The translations under genes were made by a program, and so were the position numbers. Below, piece by piece: positions 1-11,433 of a stretch of 64,000 bases of DNA; the stretch's first letter is position 1; every line of letters starts with the position of its first letter. The notes beneath the pieces were generated by a model that had not been told where the DNA came from, did not search any database, and saw only the letters and a list, made by a program, of their open reading frames with translations. The DNA is from Pictodentalium vernedei (Eukaryota > Mollusca > Scaphopoda > Dentaliida > Dentaliidae), in contig CM062293.1 of the NCBI GenBank assembly GCA_031216915.1, positions 151,474,285-151,538,284 of the forward strand, in the 5' to 3' direction.

Positions 1-129
1 TTTCTCGCGAAGATGATACCCTTCTGACAACTGGCAAGCAATAGAGGTCTTGAACATCACCTGTATGACCCGCAAGGCTTACAGGAGGAGAAACTACATC
101 CTCTCCATGAAGAACCTCGTCCCGTAGGC

Positions 130-1126
130 CTAGGGCATCTGACCGATAGTCCCGATCAGACCTAAGCCCCTTTCCCGAGTCGCTATAGTGACGACCTCCA
201 GAGCAATTGTAAGAGGGTTTCTTGTACCCTTGTGAGGAGTTCCCTTTTGACGTTTAGATCTGGAACGTCCTCCATTACTCTTGTCTGCTGAAGCGGGTTG
301 ATGAAACACCGACTTCAATAGCAGATGACTTGATGCTTTGTAAACAGCCTGCTCATTGGCTGACGAAAGCTGACGAAAGCTTGTCGTCCAAAATAGAGTG
401 TCCAGAGATTGGAGCGACCCGGAGCGACCCCTTGTCATCTATAAGTGATGATGACTCAAGGGCAGCATGATGTCTGATTAACTCCAGATTAGAAACTGTA
501 AGGGTGGAGTTATACATGGTATACAAATTGCCCTGGAAAGTACAAACGTCCTCAAATTCCTTCCTGTTGAGACGTTGCACCATAGCTCTGGTAAGGTGAT
601 CTGCGTAAGACATTGCTTCAAATTCGCTCTACTTGATGAAATTGCCGTTGTAATTGTGTCTGAGCGAATAGTGAATGATGCAGGCAAGGATACATTTAGA
701 TCCCCGGGCTGCTCATTCAAATGCAGAGGAGCACTCTGAACATCTTCCCCAACTGTTTTTAAATGAACGTAGTCCATGAAACGGTATGTTTATGGAAGAT
801 GCAGCTAAGAAACCACCCTTTCCTCGCATTCAAGAGGTGAATACGGCATCGTCTACATGGCCGAAGGCCTGCGACTCCTACCTAGGCTGAACCGGAAAAG
901 AAAGAACTTCTTCCTTTGTCCGATTAAAGTCTGCATACAATGATGCCAGCGGTTTCTCACTTATCGTCGCAGCATTCTGATTCGTCGGAACAAATTCAGA
1001 GTAGTATTGATGGATGAAATCCATCGCAACCCTGTGCTGTTTCGAAAGGGAAGGATAATCCTCTTCCTTATCCCTTATCCCTCTATCCATCTGAGAGAAT
1101 GAGTTGCAGATCTCGGTCCATTGCAT
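130..1126 (-). pseudogene. DIRS-A gag-like region, degenerate
   Basis: Several broken minus-strand frames (1126-878, 777-478, 613-353, 438-130) together cover the same protein region as DIRS-C 47.2-48.2 kb. Both copies share blocks such as DYPSLS, VAMDFIHQYY, FVPTNQNAAT and EEVLSF. DIRS-B carries a diverged version (15294-14776). The blocks change frame repeatedly, so no full-length product can be made. Function is inferred only from position upstream of RT in DIRS elements. The sequence itself shows no catalytic motif. Confidence 0.6.
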
Positions 1127-1370
1127 CTGCGAAGAAGAAACGATACATCAGATAGAAGATGCAAGACTAAACGACCTAACAACCCTAGGGTGAGGACATA
1201 CCCGTGGGGAAAAACAGAATAATATTCTGTAATAAATGTTAAACTCCCAAGAAATTTAATAAAAAAAAATTCAATAAAAAATAGCCGAAAAGCTTAAGAG
1301 TTTAACAGGAAGGGTTCATGGAAGGATAGGGAAGGAATACTTAACAAACAGTGGAATAATCATTAACAAT

Positions 1371-4300
1371 GAAAGTGTCAATGACACTGTAGATCAACCT
1401 GTTAAGACATGTACATGTATAGTATGTGACACAGCAATGACAAACATCTAGGTAATGACCTGATAACAAAGGTACATATAAAGTATTGTAATGGTCTGTA
1501 CATAAATACTGACCATAGCCTGTAACAAATGTATAGGAAAAGTATTGTAAAGGTGGGTGACAGTCAGATGCTAAACTAGAAAAGAAATCTTTGAGTCCCA
1601 GAGTGGGTCTGACTGAACCCCAAAATATTCGTTCTCATAGCACAGTGATAACAAAGGCACCCCAAAACACACTCGTTCCTGTCCCAAGGTGAAAACAAAG
1701 GTACCCAAGAAGCTTCGTGAAGATCAGTTCATAAATACGAGCTGTATATAAGTTGTGACAAAAAACTGATTGGACCTAATTTCGGTACAAAATGGTCACT
1801 GGCAGCCATCTTGAATTTTGGACCGCACCCAGAAACACTCGTTCTCGTCCCAAGGTAATAACAAAGGTACCCAAGAAGTTTTGTGAAGATCAGTTCATAA
1901 ATACAGCCTCTAGCCCGAGCCGCATTGACATGTGCACTTACAGTGTATAAGTAGCACTGAATAAATCAAAGTTTATCTAATTTGCATAATTTCTGCACGA
2001 GAAAAAAACCTGTATTATATGTGATGTATCCCATGGTACTAAACATTCACACAAAAAATTATTCAAATCGGCACTTTCATATGGAAGTTCTGTGCAAAAA
2101 TCTGATTGCACAAAATGGCTGCTGGTGGCCATCTTGAATTTTGGACCACACCCAAAAACACTTGTTCTCATCCCACGGTGATAACAAAGGTACCCAAGAA
2201 GTTTCATAAAGATCGGTTTATAAATACGGCCTCTAGCCTAAGCCATATAAAAGTTGTGTACAAAAAACTGATTAGACCTAATTTCGGTACAAAATGGCCA
2301 CGGGCAGCCATCTTGAATTTTAGACCACACTCAGAAACACTTGTTCTCGTCTCAAGGTGATAACAAAGGTACCCAAGACGTTTCGTGAAGATCGGTTCAT
2401 AAATACAGACTCTAGCCCGAGCCGTTTTGACATGTGTACTTAGTGAGTATAAGAAGCACTGAAAAAATCAAAGTTTATCTAATTTGCATAATTTCTGCAC
2501 GAGAAAAAAACCTGTATTATACGTGATGTATCCCATGGTACTAAACATTCACACAAAAAATTATTCAAATCGGCGCTTTCATATGGAAGTTCTGTGCAAA
2601 AATCTGATTGCACCTAATTTTGTACAAAATGGCTGCCATCGGCCATCTTGAATTTCGGACCGGACCCAAAAACACTTGTTCTCGTCCCACGGTGATACCA
2701 AAGGTACCCAAGAAGTTTCGTAAAGATCAGTTCATAAATACGGCCTCTAGCCCGAGCTGTATCGGCATTTGCACTTACAGTGCTGAAAGTAACACCAAAA
2801 AACATCAAAGTTAGTCTAATTTGCATAATTTACGCACGAGAAAAAAACCTGCATTATATGTGATGTATACCACGGTACTAAACATTCATACAAACAATTA
2901 TTCAAATCAGCACTTTCATATGGAAGTTCTGCGCAAAAGTCTGATTGCACCTACTTTTGTACAAAATGGCTGTCAGCAGCCACCTTGAATTTCGGATCGG
3001 ACCCCAAAATACTCATTCTCGGCCCACGGTCATAACAAAGGTACCCAAGAAGTTTCGTAAAGATCAGTTCATAAATACGGCATCTAGCCCGATCCGTATT
3101 GAATTGTTGATGGACAGACGGCCAGACGGACGACGGACAACTGGCGATGGCATAAGCTCAAATTTGGCTTCGCCAAAAAATTAAAATGAAACTGGTTATT
3201 CGATATTCCAAAGAATTAAAATAGTTATGGTGTGTGTTTGTGAGGGGGTTCCTTGAAGGGGGGGGGGGGGGGAATGTCCGATGGACACTAGTCGCGGACA
3301 GGGCACTCGTGTCCAGCATGGTCACAATCCAATGGACAATTCAATATTATCCTGCCAATCTACAGATGTCTGTATATGCATCTTTGGTACCGAGTACGGA
3401 CGGTACTGAGAATCAGAACCGGTACCAAGAAAAAATGCCAGAGTACCTCCGATTCTGGCACCAGTACTGGGTACTGTTGAGAAGCCTGCATGTTACTAAA
3501 CATTCATACAAAAATTTATTCAGACCAGAACTTTCACATAGAAGTTCTGTACAAAAAACTGACTGCACCTAATTTTGGTACAAAATGGATACCAGTCATC
3601 ATGAGTTTCCGACGGGACCCCAAAACCCTCGTTCTCGTCCCACGGTGATAACATAGGTACCCAAGAAGTTTTGTGAAGATCGGTTCATAAATACGGCCAC
3701 TAGCCCGAGCCCGATATTGGAATTTACAGTTACAGCGCTGCAAGTAACACTGAATAAATCAAAGTTAGTCTAATTTGCATAATTTATGCACGAGAAAAAA
3801 ACCTGTATTATATGTGGTGTCTCCCATGGTACTAAACATGCATACAAAAAATTATTCAAATCAGAGCTTTAATATGGACATTCTGCAGAAAAATCTGATT
3901 GCACCTAACTTTGTACAAAATGGCTGCCAGTGGCCATCTTGAATTTCAGACCGGACCCAAAACACTCGTTCTCGTCCCAGAGTGATAACAAAGGTACCCA
4001 AGAAGTTTTGTGAAGATTGGTTCATAAATACAGCCTCTAGCCCGAGCCGTATTGGCATTTGCACTTACAGTGCTGAAAGTAACACTGAATAAATCAAAGT
4101 TAGTCTAATTTGCATAATTTATGCATGAGAAAAAAAAAACTGTATTATATGTGATCTATCCCATGGTACTAAACATTTGTCCAAAAATTTATTCAAATCC
4201 GAACTTCAATATAGAAGTTCTGTACAAAAAACTGATTGCACCTGATTTCGGTACAAAATGGCTGCCAGTGGCCATCTTGAATTTTGAACCGGACCCCAAA

Positions 4301-5065
4301 ACATTGATAAATACAGCCTCTAGCCCGAGCCGTATTGACATGTGTACTTACTGTGTGTAAGCAGCACTGAAAAATCAAAGTTCATCTAATTTGCATAATT
4401 TATGCACAGGAAAAAAACCCGTATTATATGTGATGTATCCCATGGTACTAAACATTCATACAAAAAATTATTCAAATCAGAGCTTTCATGTGGAAGTTCT
4501 GCGCAAAAATCTGATTGCCCCTAATTTTGAACAAAATGGCTGCCAGCGGCCATCTTGAATTTCAGACCTGACCCCAAAACATTCGTTCTCGTCCCACAGT
4601 GATAACAAAGGTACCCAAGAAGTTTCGTAAAGATCAGTTCATAAATGTGGCCTCTAGCCCGAGCCGTATTGGCAATTGCACTGACAGTGCTGAAAGTAAC
4701 ACTAAATAAATCAAAGTTAGTCTAATTTGCATAATTTAAGCACGAGAAAAAAACCCGTATGATATGTATCTCATGGTACTAAACATTCATACAAAAAATT
4801 ATTCAAATCAGTTTTCATACGGAAGCTCTGTACAAAAAACAGATTTCTGCATCGTCGGTACAAAATGGCGGCTTGCAGCCATCTTGAATTTCGGACCGCA
4901 CCCCAAAACACTCGTTCTCGTCCCATAGTCATAACAAAGGTACCCAAGAAGTTTCGTAAAGATCGTCTAGCCCGAGCCGTATCCAATTGTTGACGTACGG
5001 ACAAACGGACAGACGGATGACGGGCCATGACAAAAGCTCAAATTTGGCTTCGCCAAAGTTGAGCT
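1371..5065 (+). mobile_element. Hairpin-ended element(s) with ~337-bp tandem array, inserted in DIRS-A
   Basis: The left end is a small hairpin (AGTGTCAATGACACT, with the same start at about 63035). The right end is TTTGGCttcGCCAAAG followed by ttgagctaaa. Between them about ten units of ~337 bp recur, recognisable by 'AAAATGGCTGCC' near 2112, 2628, 2964, 3918, 4256, 4532 and 4863 and 'TTTGCATAATTTATGCACGAG' variants near 1980, 2481, 2820, 3774, 4109, 4389 and 4728. A complete second right-end motif sits at 3158-3175, so two tandem elements or an internal duplication may be present. 3' hairpin, CTAA end, central tandem repeats and no clear target duplication resemble bivalve pearl/HINE non-autonomous Helentrons. 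That class call is an inference. Confidence 0.6.
3190..3490. repeat. Spacer with G-run between two halves of the 337-bp array
   Basis: About 300 bp unlike the array units. It holds a G run near 3258-3272 and imperfect short repeats of GGTACCGAGTACG / GGTACTGAG / CCAGTACTGGGTACTG type. It follows directly after the internal copy of the element's right terminus at 3158-3175. No coding content is credible. Confidence 0.5.
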
Positions 5066-5291
5066 AAAAATGATGACGTCAGGCGTATGTCCCAAAATTG
5101 GGGAACATGAAATAATTTTATAATTATTATAAAGTTACAGCCCTGAACATCAAAAACCACCGCTGAAAACTTCCATCATCCAATAACAGCCTTGGATCCA
5201 CCAATTCTTGCATTGATTTGTGTCTGGCAACCTCGAAAAAGGAGATTTTAAAGCACAGATGTCAGTTCATTGTTGCTGTCTTTAGGGCCAA

Positions 5292-5497
5292 ACAAAGAAT
5301 GATGTTTGCACTAATTTTGGTTACTTCCTGGCGACTGCACATGTGCGGAGAGTAAAAGTATGGAGGACCGGATAGGACTTTTAATTTTCGGTTTTGCAAG
5401 CAAATTTTGGAGACTGGGGGGTTCAAAATTTGTGTTTGGTCCTTGATAACTTTGAAATTGCACCAGCTAAGTCTGGGTCATTGGGTTATAGTATACA
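5292..5497 (-). repeat. DIRS-A 5' terminal repeat
   Basis: About 205 bp running from AAGAATGATG to GTCTGGGTCATTGGGTTATA on the plus strand. It is homologous in the same orientation to 20240-20430 (5' end of DIRS-B) and to 51144-51350, and inverted relative to 9590-9795. Paired inverted terminal repeats are typical of DIRS1-like elements. Confidence 0.7.
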
Positions 5498-5728
5498 AAT
5501 ATGAACATGCAGTACACCTTTTCATTATAATTAGGTATTTTTTACGTAATTTTACTGAATGTTCCAAATCATTAGTCTAGACAAAGCAATCTCATTACAC
5601 AGGCTGGACATCCATTCAAAATTCCACTAACCCATTGCCTGACAAATCAAATAAATCAGCCACCATATACATAAAAAGTTTGTAACTTTATTTTCCAATC
5701 GAAACTGAGCTTAGGCAATGTTTTTTAA

Positions 5729-5947
5729 TTAGCCCTTTACTCAACGAATCGGCCACATCCACCTTCCTAATATACAAACTCAGCAGCTGAAAAAATACTA
5801 TTTTTCAAAACATTTCAACAAAACCATATCATCGAGCTCGTTCCAATGAAGGGTCACATGATATGGTTTTGTAGAAATTTAAAATTTTTTTTTTTAAATA
5901 TTTAAAATAATAAATTTTGATATCGTCTGCATTGGGTAAAGGGTTAA
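5729..5947. mobile_element. TTAA-bounded palindromic element 1 (piggyBac-like MITE)
   Basis: The ends are TTAG-CCCTTTACTCAACG on the left and GGGTAAAGGG-TTAA on the right, so the first T of the left TTAA copy is kept but its last A is mutated. The middle is a near-palindrome (ACAAAACCATATCAT / ATGATATGGTTTTGT) around GAGCTCGTTCCAATGAAGGGTC. The TTAA flank with CCC...GGG ends is the signature of piggyBac-type insertion. Sister copies lie at 21186-21436 and 29062-29314. Confidence 0.6.
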
Positions 5948-6890
5948 TGAATTAACAAATACTAAGTTGGTCTTCCCATCAACACAGAAAATTCACATAC
6001 CAAATTACTTTATTTCAATTAAAAGATTTCAATTTTTGCAAAAGAATTATTGTGATCAATTAAATTTAGGGACTAAATCTAGGATTAAAGAAGGTGTTTA
6101 ATAAAAGTTCCATAATTCATTAATGCTCTGCATCAATGATGTCGAACAAACAAAATTTCAATCTGCAAAATTTTCCCTCAAGGTAACTAAGAATTTAACA
6201 AATTCAACCTTGTTTGACAAATCATTTAAAATGCAAGACATTTTATTAAATTACGGAGACATTTTTCTGGTCGTGTAAATACTAGAATAACCATTAACAT
6301 TTCTGAAAATTTCACACAGGAAAAACTGGCCTGCTTAAGCATTTCCAGTATTCTTATATATCAAAGCCTATCAAAAACAAGTAAATAAATTATTAGAAAG
6401 TACACAGATGTATAAAACTAATCCTAGAAACAAATGTTGTTCAAGTGACAAAATATATCCCAAACATATTAACTGTAACAATAACTCACTGATTTCTATA
6501 CAACTGGATTGCTGAAAACTAATAACACTGTATCAACTTTCCAATCTCAGAACTTGTTTTTATTACATGCCTGTTCTTTGAAATTCCCATCTACAGCAAC
6601 ACTAAACCATGCAGAAAATGAAAATCTGTTATGGAAATCATTGACTATTTTTTAAATAGAAGCGAAATGTCGTCGAAATTTTCTACAAATCGTGCACTGC
6701 AATTACAATTTGAATCGCTAATGATAGCTAAAAATAGTAACACAGGTTCTCCTCACAAATTTGGTCGGCAATAAAATGTGTTCTTCTTGTTGATCCCTGA
6801 GTTATAATGTGCCTACTGGCACACAGAACACATTGGAATTCAGGGGACGGTTTGTCAAATGAATTGCTGAGTGTCCTTCTAATAATTGTT
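5948..6890. other. Intron sequence, AT-rich, nothing recognised
   Basis: No credible frame, splice-flanked exon or terminal repeat was found. The base composition is strongly AT-rich with only short chance frames. Confidence 0.5.
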
Positions 6891-6898
6891 TTTATAGA

Positions 6899-7115
6899 CT
6901 TAAAGGAGTGTAATAAACACAATGACACACATGTGTGTGCAAGGGTTAATCGATATGTTTATAGACTTGAAGGCATGTAATAAACACAACACACATGCGT
7001 GTGCATGGGTTAATCGATATGGCACTTGTGCCATCGCAGAAGGCCTGTTGTTTTATCCTTCTGCGCTGACACTCATGCCATGTCAATTAACCCATTCACA
7101 AGCGTGTGTCGTTCT
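6899..7115. repeat. Foldback repeat with internal duplication (GGTTAATCGATATG family)
   Basis: Two direct copies of 'TAATAAACACAA...CACATG...GGGTTAATCGATATG' lie at about 6910-6960 and 6978-7020. The second runs into an inverted repeat, GCCATCGCAGAAGG ... CCTTCTGCGCTGACA, that closes with ATTAACCCATTC. A relative with the same CGCAGAAGGAT stem is at 22490-22640. Confidence 0.5.
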
Positions 7116-7331
7116 GTGTTTTTTGTCAATAATAACTAAAAACTGTTCCAGGAAAAATAATAACTAAAATTGCTTGTAAATATCCAATTTGCATTTCCAC
7201 GAAAATGTGAAAATCATCAACATATTTATTTTTCACAGACATCAAAGTACATTGTTTAAAAAAGAAAAACATTTTTAAAAATTGAAAACCTTAGAGAATT
7301 GTTTTTGTTGAGCTTCGATTATATATAGCAA

Positions 7332-7350
7332 CCCCCCCCCCCCCCCCCCC
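7332..7350. repeat. Poly-C tract (19 nt)
   Basis: Uninterrupted run of 19 C. It is one of about a dozen poly-G/C runs of 14 nt or more in an otherwise AT-rich window. Confidence 0.9.
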
Positions 7351-7439
7351 AAGATGGTAGAGGTGGAGACACTTTTCTATATGTGACCAATGAGTGCTCC
7401 AGCAATCCAGCAATAGAGATCAGTGCAATAACTCAACTA

Positions 7440-8160
7440 TAAATAGCAAGAGGAGGGGTTAGGGGGGACACCCCAGGGCATACCCCCACGGTGGATACCA
7501 AAAACAATGACAAGAGAAGAAATGAAGCATGATTCCGTGAAAGTTATTCCCATAAACAAACTTCATTCCAAATTTCATTGAGATCCATGAACCCCGAACC
7601 AGAGATATGAGGCAAACAAACAAAAAATTGGCTATTTTACGAGACAAAAAGCAAAATTATTGTCTTTGTTTTACATCATGGTAATTGTGAAGGCCAGAAA
7701 CACCTGTTACTGAAGTCAAGTGATGATCGGACCATGCACATAAAAGATGTAGAACAAAGACAGAAAGCCACATGTGGGGAGGTGATTTGAATGTATTTTC
7801 TTTGTTTTACTGCATGGGCATGATTCACTTAAAAGCCTTTCCCATAAACAATCTTCATTCCAAATTTCTTTGAAATTTGATAACCCAAACCTTATAAAAC
7901 AAAGACATAATGCCACATGTGGGGAGGTGATTTGCATGTATTTTCTTTGTTTTACTGCAGGGACATGACTCATTTGAAAGCCTTTCCCATAAACAATATT
8001 CATTCCAAATTTCAGTAAAATCTGATAACCCAAACCTGAAATATGAGGCGAACAGACAAAAAATTGGCTATTTTACGAGACAAACAGCGAATTTTAAAGT
8101 TAAAAGGGGGATAAGTCTAATAAACAGCTGCGCCAAGCGCGCATGATACGCCCATTATTA
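7440..8160 (+). repeat. Dispersed element with ~140-bp direct repeats
   Basis: The start resembles the AAGAGG-type family ends. The inside has repeated blocks 'TTCCCATAAACAA' + 'CATTCCAAATTTC' + 'CACATGTGGGGAGGTGATTTG' at about 7540-7600, 7760-7890, 7910-8030 and, in the next element, 8515-8570. A GC-rich short inverted segment (GCGCCAAGCGCGC) lies near 8131. No host coding sequence is visible. Confidence 0.5.
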
Positions 8161-8815
8161 ATTACAAGAGGGAAGCACACAATATGAGTATACATGTGTA
8201 CTAAGCATTTTCAAGTTATTGTTCGACGTGGAAAATTGCTTATATTTTGACGAATAAAGTCCCATAACTCTGGAATGACAAATCGGACAGCGACGCAAAT
8301 CGAAAGGGAGCTTCCTTCCATCAACATATACTTTCCACCAAAAAATCACAAAAATTACTTGAAGCGTTTTCGAGTTATTGAACGATGTGTGGACGGACAG
8401 GCGGACAGATAGACAGACAGATGGACGGACAGCGGTATACCATAATACGACCGTTTTTTTCAAAACGGCATATAAAAAGTGAAAAGTAAAAAATATCATT
8501 CAAGACTCATTTGAAAGCCTTTCCCATAAACAATTTTCATTCCAGATTTCATTGAGATCCAATGACCCAAACCTGAGATACGACGTGAACAGACAAAAAA
8601 TAGCCTATTTTTGTATATTCAAAGGGCCATAACTCACAGAAAAAATATTCCAACAGCAAAACGGCTAATGCTGCTTCAAGGACTATTGATAGTGAACATC
8701 AGTATGAAGTTATAATGCAAACAGACATCTGAGTTTGGATGGACAGACGTACGGATGGACACACAGACAGGCACAATCCAGTGTACCCCACTTTTTGAAA
8801 AAGTGGGGGTATAAT
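8161..8815 (+). mobile_element. Two short hairpin-ended elements
   Basis: The first (about 8161-8475) begins ACAAGAGGGAAGC, carries a GGACGGACAG-type tail and ends in CCGTTTTTTTCAAAACGG. The second (about 8485-8815) repeats the TTCCCATAAACAA block and ends CCCACTTTTTGAAAAAGTGGG followed by gtataataa. This repeats the plan of the larger arrays: ACAAGAGG start, GGACGG-rich tail and terminal hairpin. Confidence 0.5.
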
Positions 8816-9066
8816 AAGCAAATAATTTGGGAAAAAAGAGAGACTAGTATCATACCAGTAACGTAAAATACAGTACTATCATTACAAAAGTGGACATAGG
8901 ATTTTGACTGGATTGGAACTGGGCCACACTCTAATCAAAATTCTCGGTTCACTTCCCTGTCCACCAAACTGCATTGCAGATGCTACTTTCATTGGTTCAT
9001 CTCATCGAAAAAATGACTGCTTTTGTGATCACAATACTGTAAAACTCTTCTTATAAAAGGAGATAC

Positions 9067-9319
9067 CTTGTTCTATCAGCATTCCCGGAACACATTTGGG
9101 TTCCTTTCACTTTTTCATACAATTTATTCAAAGCAGGGTACTCCATGGACTTCATGATGAAAACTAACTCAGAAAAAATTTGAGGAACTTCTGGTCGAAT
9201 GTCAGATACTGTAAGATGGCACAATGAGTCAAGTTTATTTCCAGCTTCTACCTGAAGTGCATTTTGTTGTGCTTCAAAATTATGATCAAACACCAGGCTT
9301 GTCCTCTCTCCTTGGAAAA
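9067..9319 (-). CDS. Apolipophorin/apoB-like lipid-transfer protein, fourth exon in window (start of helical domain)
   Basis: Minus-strand exon of 253 nt with a strong acceptor (cttattttttcag) and donor AACAAG|GTATCT. It completes the split Val codon from the previous exon and leaves with two bases of a codon. The product reads F-Q-G-E-R-T-S-L-V-F-D-H, then an amphipathic helical stretch with LCHLTVSDIRPEVPQIFSEL and MKSMEYPALNKLYEKV. In large lipid-transfer proteins this position is the junction from beta-barrel to the alpha-helical horseshoe ('F-x-x-L-V-x-x-L-R'). The following exon must begin with one base completing an AGx codon. I could not find it between 1 and 9066, where DIRS-A and repeats lie. 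Confidence 0.86.
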
Positions 9320-9563
9320 CTGAAAAAATAAGAAAAACAATTTTATTTTATATCAAAACATGGTATACTTCCATTATTAAACCTATACAAAAAGAAATTT
9401 GGGGCTTTTTAATTTCAACAGGTATAATGCAATATTTTCAAGTGACAAAGTCAGAGCTTCATACTAAATTACAATAAATAAACAAACTAATAACTGTAAT
9501 ATTTGGTATCTTACCTTCTGTAACTTCATTTTTAAATTTCAATGATATTCCAGGCATGGAAAA

Positions 9564-9919
9564 TGATAAATTTAAAGTAATTTGTATATTTTTTATACTT
9601 ACCAATGGCCCAGACTTAGCTGGTGCAAACTCATTAATTTCCGTGGACAAACACAAATTTTGAACCTCCCAAATCCCAAAAATTTGCACACAAAACCGAA
9701 AATCTTAAGTCCAATCAGGTCCTCTATACTTTTGTTTACTGCGCATGCGCAGTAATCAGGAAGTGACCAAAATTGGTGCCAACATCATTCTTCCTAGTTA
9801 TGCCTGCTAAATGTTATATATGAATCAGCGGGGAGGTATAAGTGCCCACTCATGGGAGGGCCATCACCATCTGGGCCATTGGTAAGTATAAAAAATATAC
9901 AAATTACTTTAAATTTATC
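9564..9919 (-). repeat. DIRS-B 3' terminal unit with hairpin arms
   Basis: About 355 bp bounded by ~50-bp inverted arms (9564-9613 and 9870-9919, containing TTTGTATATTTTTTATACTT and ACCAATGGCCCAGA). Inside is the terminal repeat (9590-9795) inverted relative to 20240-20430. An equivalent unit lies at 51020-51380 in the opposite orientation. A further short copy of CCAATGGCCCAGACTTAGCT at 9939-9958 probably marks the internal end of the element. Confidence 0.65.
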
Positions 9920-10082
9920 ATATTTTTATACTAATAACCAATGGCCCAGACTTAGCTGAATCGTAAAAAGGCTTGAGGGCCTAGGACTTACGATGAACAA
10001 TATCTCTATTACTCCACAATAAAGAATAGCTCCAACAGGAGCATAGGAGAAGACAGAGGAATTACATATGTCTTTTTCTTTT

Positions 10083-10925
10083 TCCTAATAACAAGAAAAA
10101 TGTTACTAAAGTAACACATGCCCCCCCCCCCCCCCCTTGTGACCTTCACCTTGCAGATGCGGTGGAAACTATTATATGCAACACACCTTCTGACTGTCCT
10201 TAACATTTGTAAAAGGTTTAACAATTGTACTATGATTCGTTTCTGAGTTATGGCCGAGACACGAATATTGACCAATTTTTAGTATGACCTTGAAATGTGT
10301 CCTTGACCTTGAAGGTACGAACCCTGCTATGGTGTGTGACACATCCTCCCATGGTCCTTTATAATTGTGTTAAGTTTGATGACTGTGGCCCTAACTGTGT
10401 TCAGTGTGACCTTGAAATGTGACCTTGGCCTTGACCTTACGGACCTGGCTGTGGTGTGCGACACATCCATGCATTGACCTTTTTTTTTATAATTGAGCGA
10501 TGTTAGATGATTGTAGCCCTAATAGTTTTGGAGTTATGCTTGAGACACGATTTATGACCCTGAACATATGAAGGTCAATTGTGACCTCCACCTTGCAGAT
10601 GCGGCAGAAACTATTATGCGCGACACACCTTCTGACTGTCCTTAACATTTGTACAAAGTTTAACAATTGTACTATGATTCGTTTCTGAGTTATAGCTGAG
10701 ACACGACTATTGACTAATTTTTAGTGTGACCTTGAAGGTACGAACCCAGCTATGGTGTGTGACACATCCTCCCGTGGTCTTTTATAATTGTGTGAAGTTT
10801 GATGACTGTGGTCCTAACCGTTTTCGGGTTATTGGCTCAGATACACACATGGACACATGCACACTTCAATCACTATATGCCACCCGACTTAAGTCGGGGG
10901 GGGGGGGGTGGGGGGGGGCATAAAA
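10083..10925. repeat. Insert with GTGACCTTGA-type direct repeats and poly-C/poly-G ends
   Basis: It begins ACAAGAAAAATGTTACTaaAGTAACA followed by a C run (about 10121-10136). It contains two ~600-bp-spaced copies of the block with 'GTGACCTTGAAATGTGACC' and GGTGTGTGACACATCC. It ends in CCGACTTAAGTCGG followed by a G run. The hairpin at each end and direct repeats inside resemble the other hairpin-ended elements. It sits inside DIRS-B. Confidence 0.5.
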
Positions 10926-11433
10926 AAGAGAATGACATAACACCAATCATATACTGGAGTAATACACAACAATTTCTCCATTTAATGCCAGCATAACCCT
11001 TTATGCAAATTTGGTGAAGAAAACCAATTATAAGGTAAGTCCAGATGCCTTATTCTCATTTAAAAGTGTCCAAGGATTGTATATTAACGCTTGTTTGACA
11101 GGTGACATATACAAATGCTTCACACTGAACTACACTTTAAAAGCAATACATGAATGAGACATAATTGTTGCTTCACACCGAGCTACACATTAAAACCACC
11201 CAGCACTGACGCTGGACTACTGACACTGGAGGAGGTATTCCGTAGCTTTTCACTATAAAGTCAGGTGATATTAAGGGAAAAACCATCCCCCCACACCCTT
11301 CCCCTTGTTCTGAAGGAAGAATCCTCAGAATGAAGAGGGCAGCGGAACTACTTGAGCAGACTGCCTAAAACATCACTGAGATGTATTATTAATGGACGAC
11401 ATTCTGTGCAACAGAATCTACAAGGATCTAAGG

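Larger units (their letters stand above)
1..5500 (-). mobile_element. DIRS-A: 5' part of a DIRS-type retrotransposon, split by an inserted array element
   Basis: Minus-strand element continuing past the left edge. 1-1130 holds the decayed gag-like region, 1130-1370 non-coding leader, and 5060-5500 the rest of the leader plus the 5' terminal repeat. The leader matches that of DIRS-B (shared 'AACTCCCAAGAAATTTAAT' at about 1236 and 16965). The outer part (5292-5497) is the same terminal repeat as at 20240-20430, 9590-9795 (inverted) and 51144-51350. The block 1371-5065 interrupts the leader between bases that are adjacent in DIRS-B, so it is a later insertion. RT and recombinase would lie left of the window. 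Confidence 0.75.

Noticed and set aside
2106-5028. Short frames with KVPKKFRKDQFINTASS or its complement
   Set aside because: By-products of the 337-bp units. They recur with the repeat and are broken differently in each.
1371-5065. 5-bp AATGA target duplication around the array in DIRS-A
   Set aside because: The same AATGA precedes the element start at 63032, so it may belong to the element itself. A duplication cannot be claimed from this copy.
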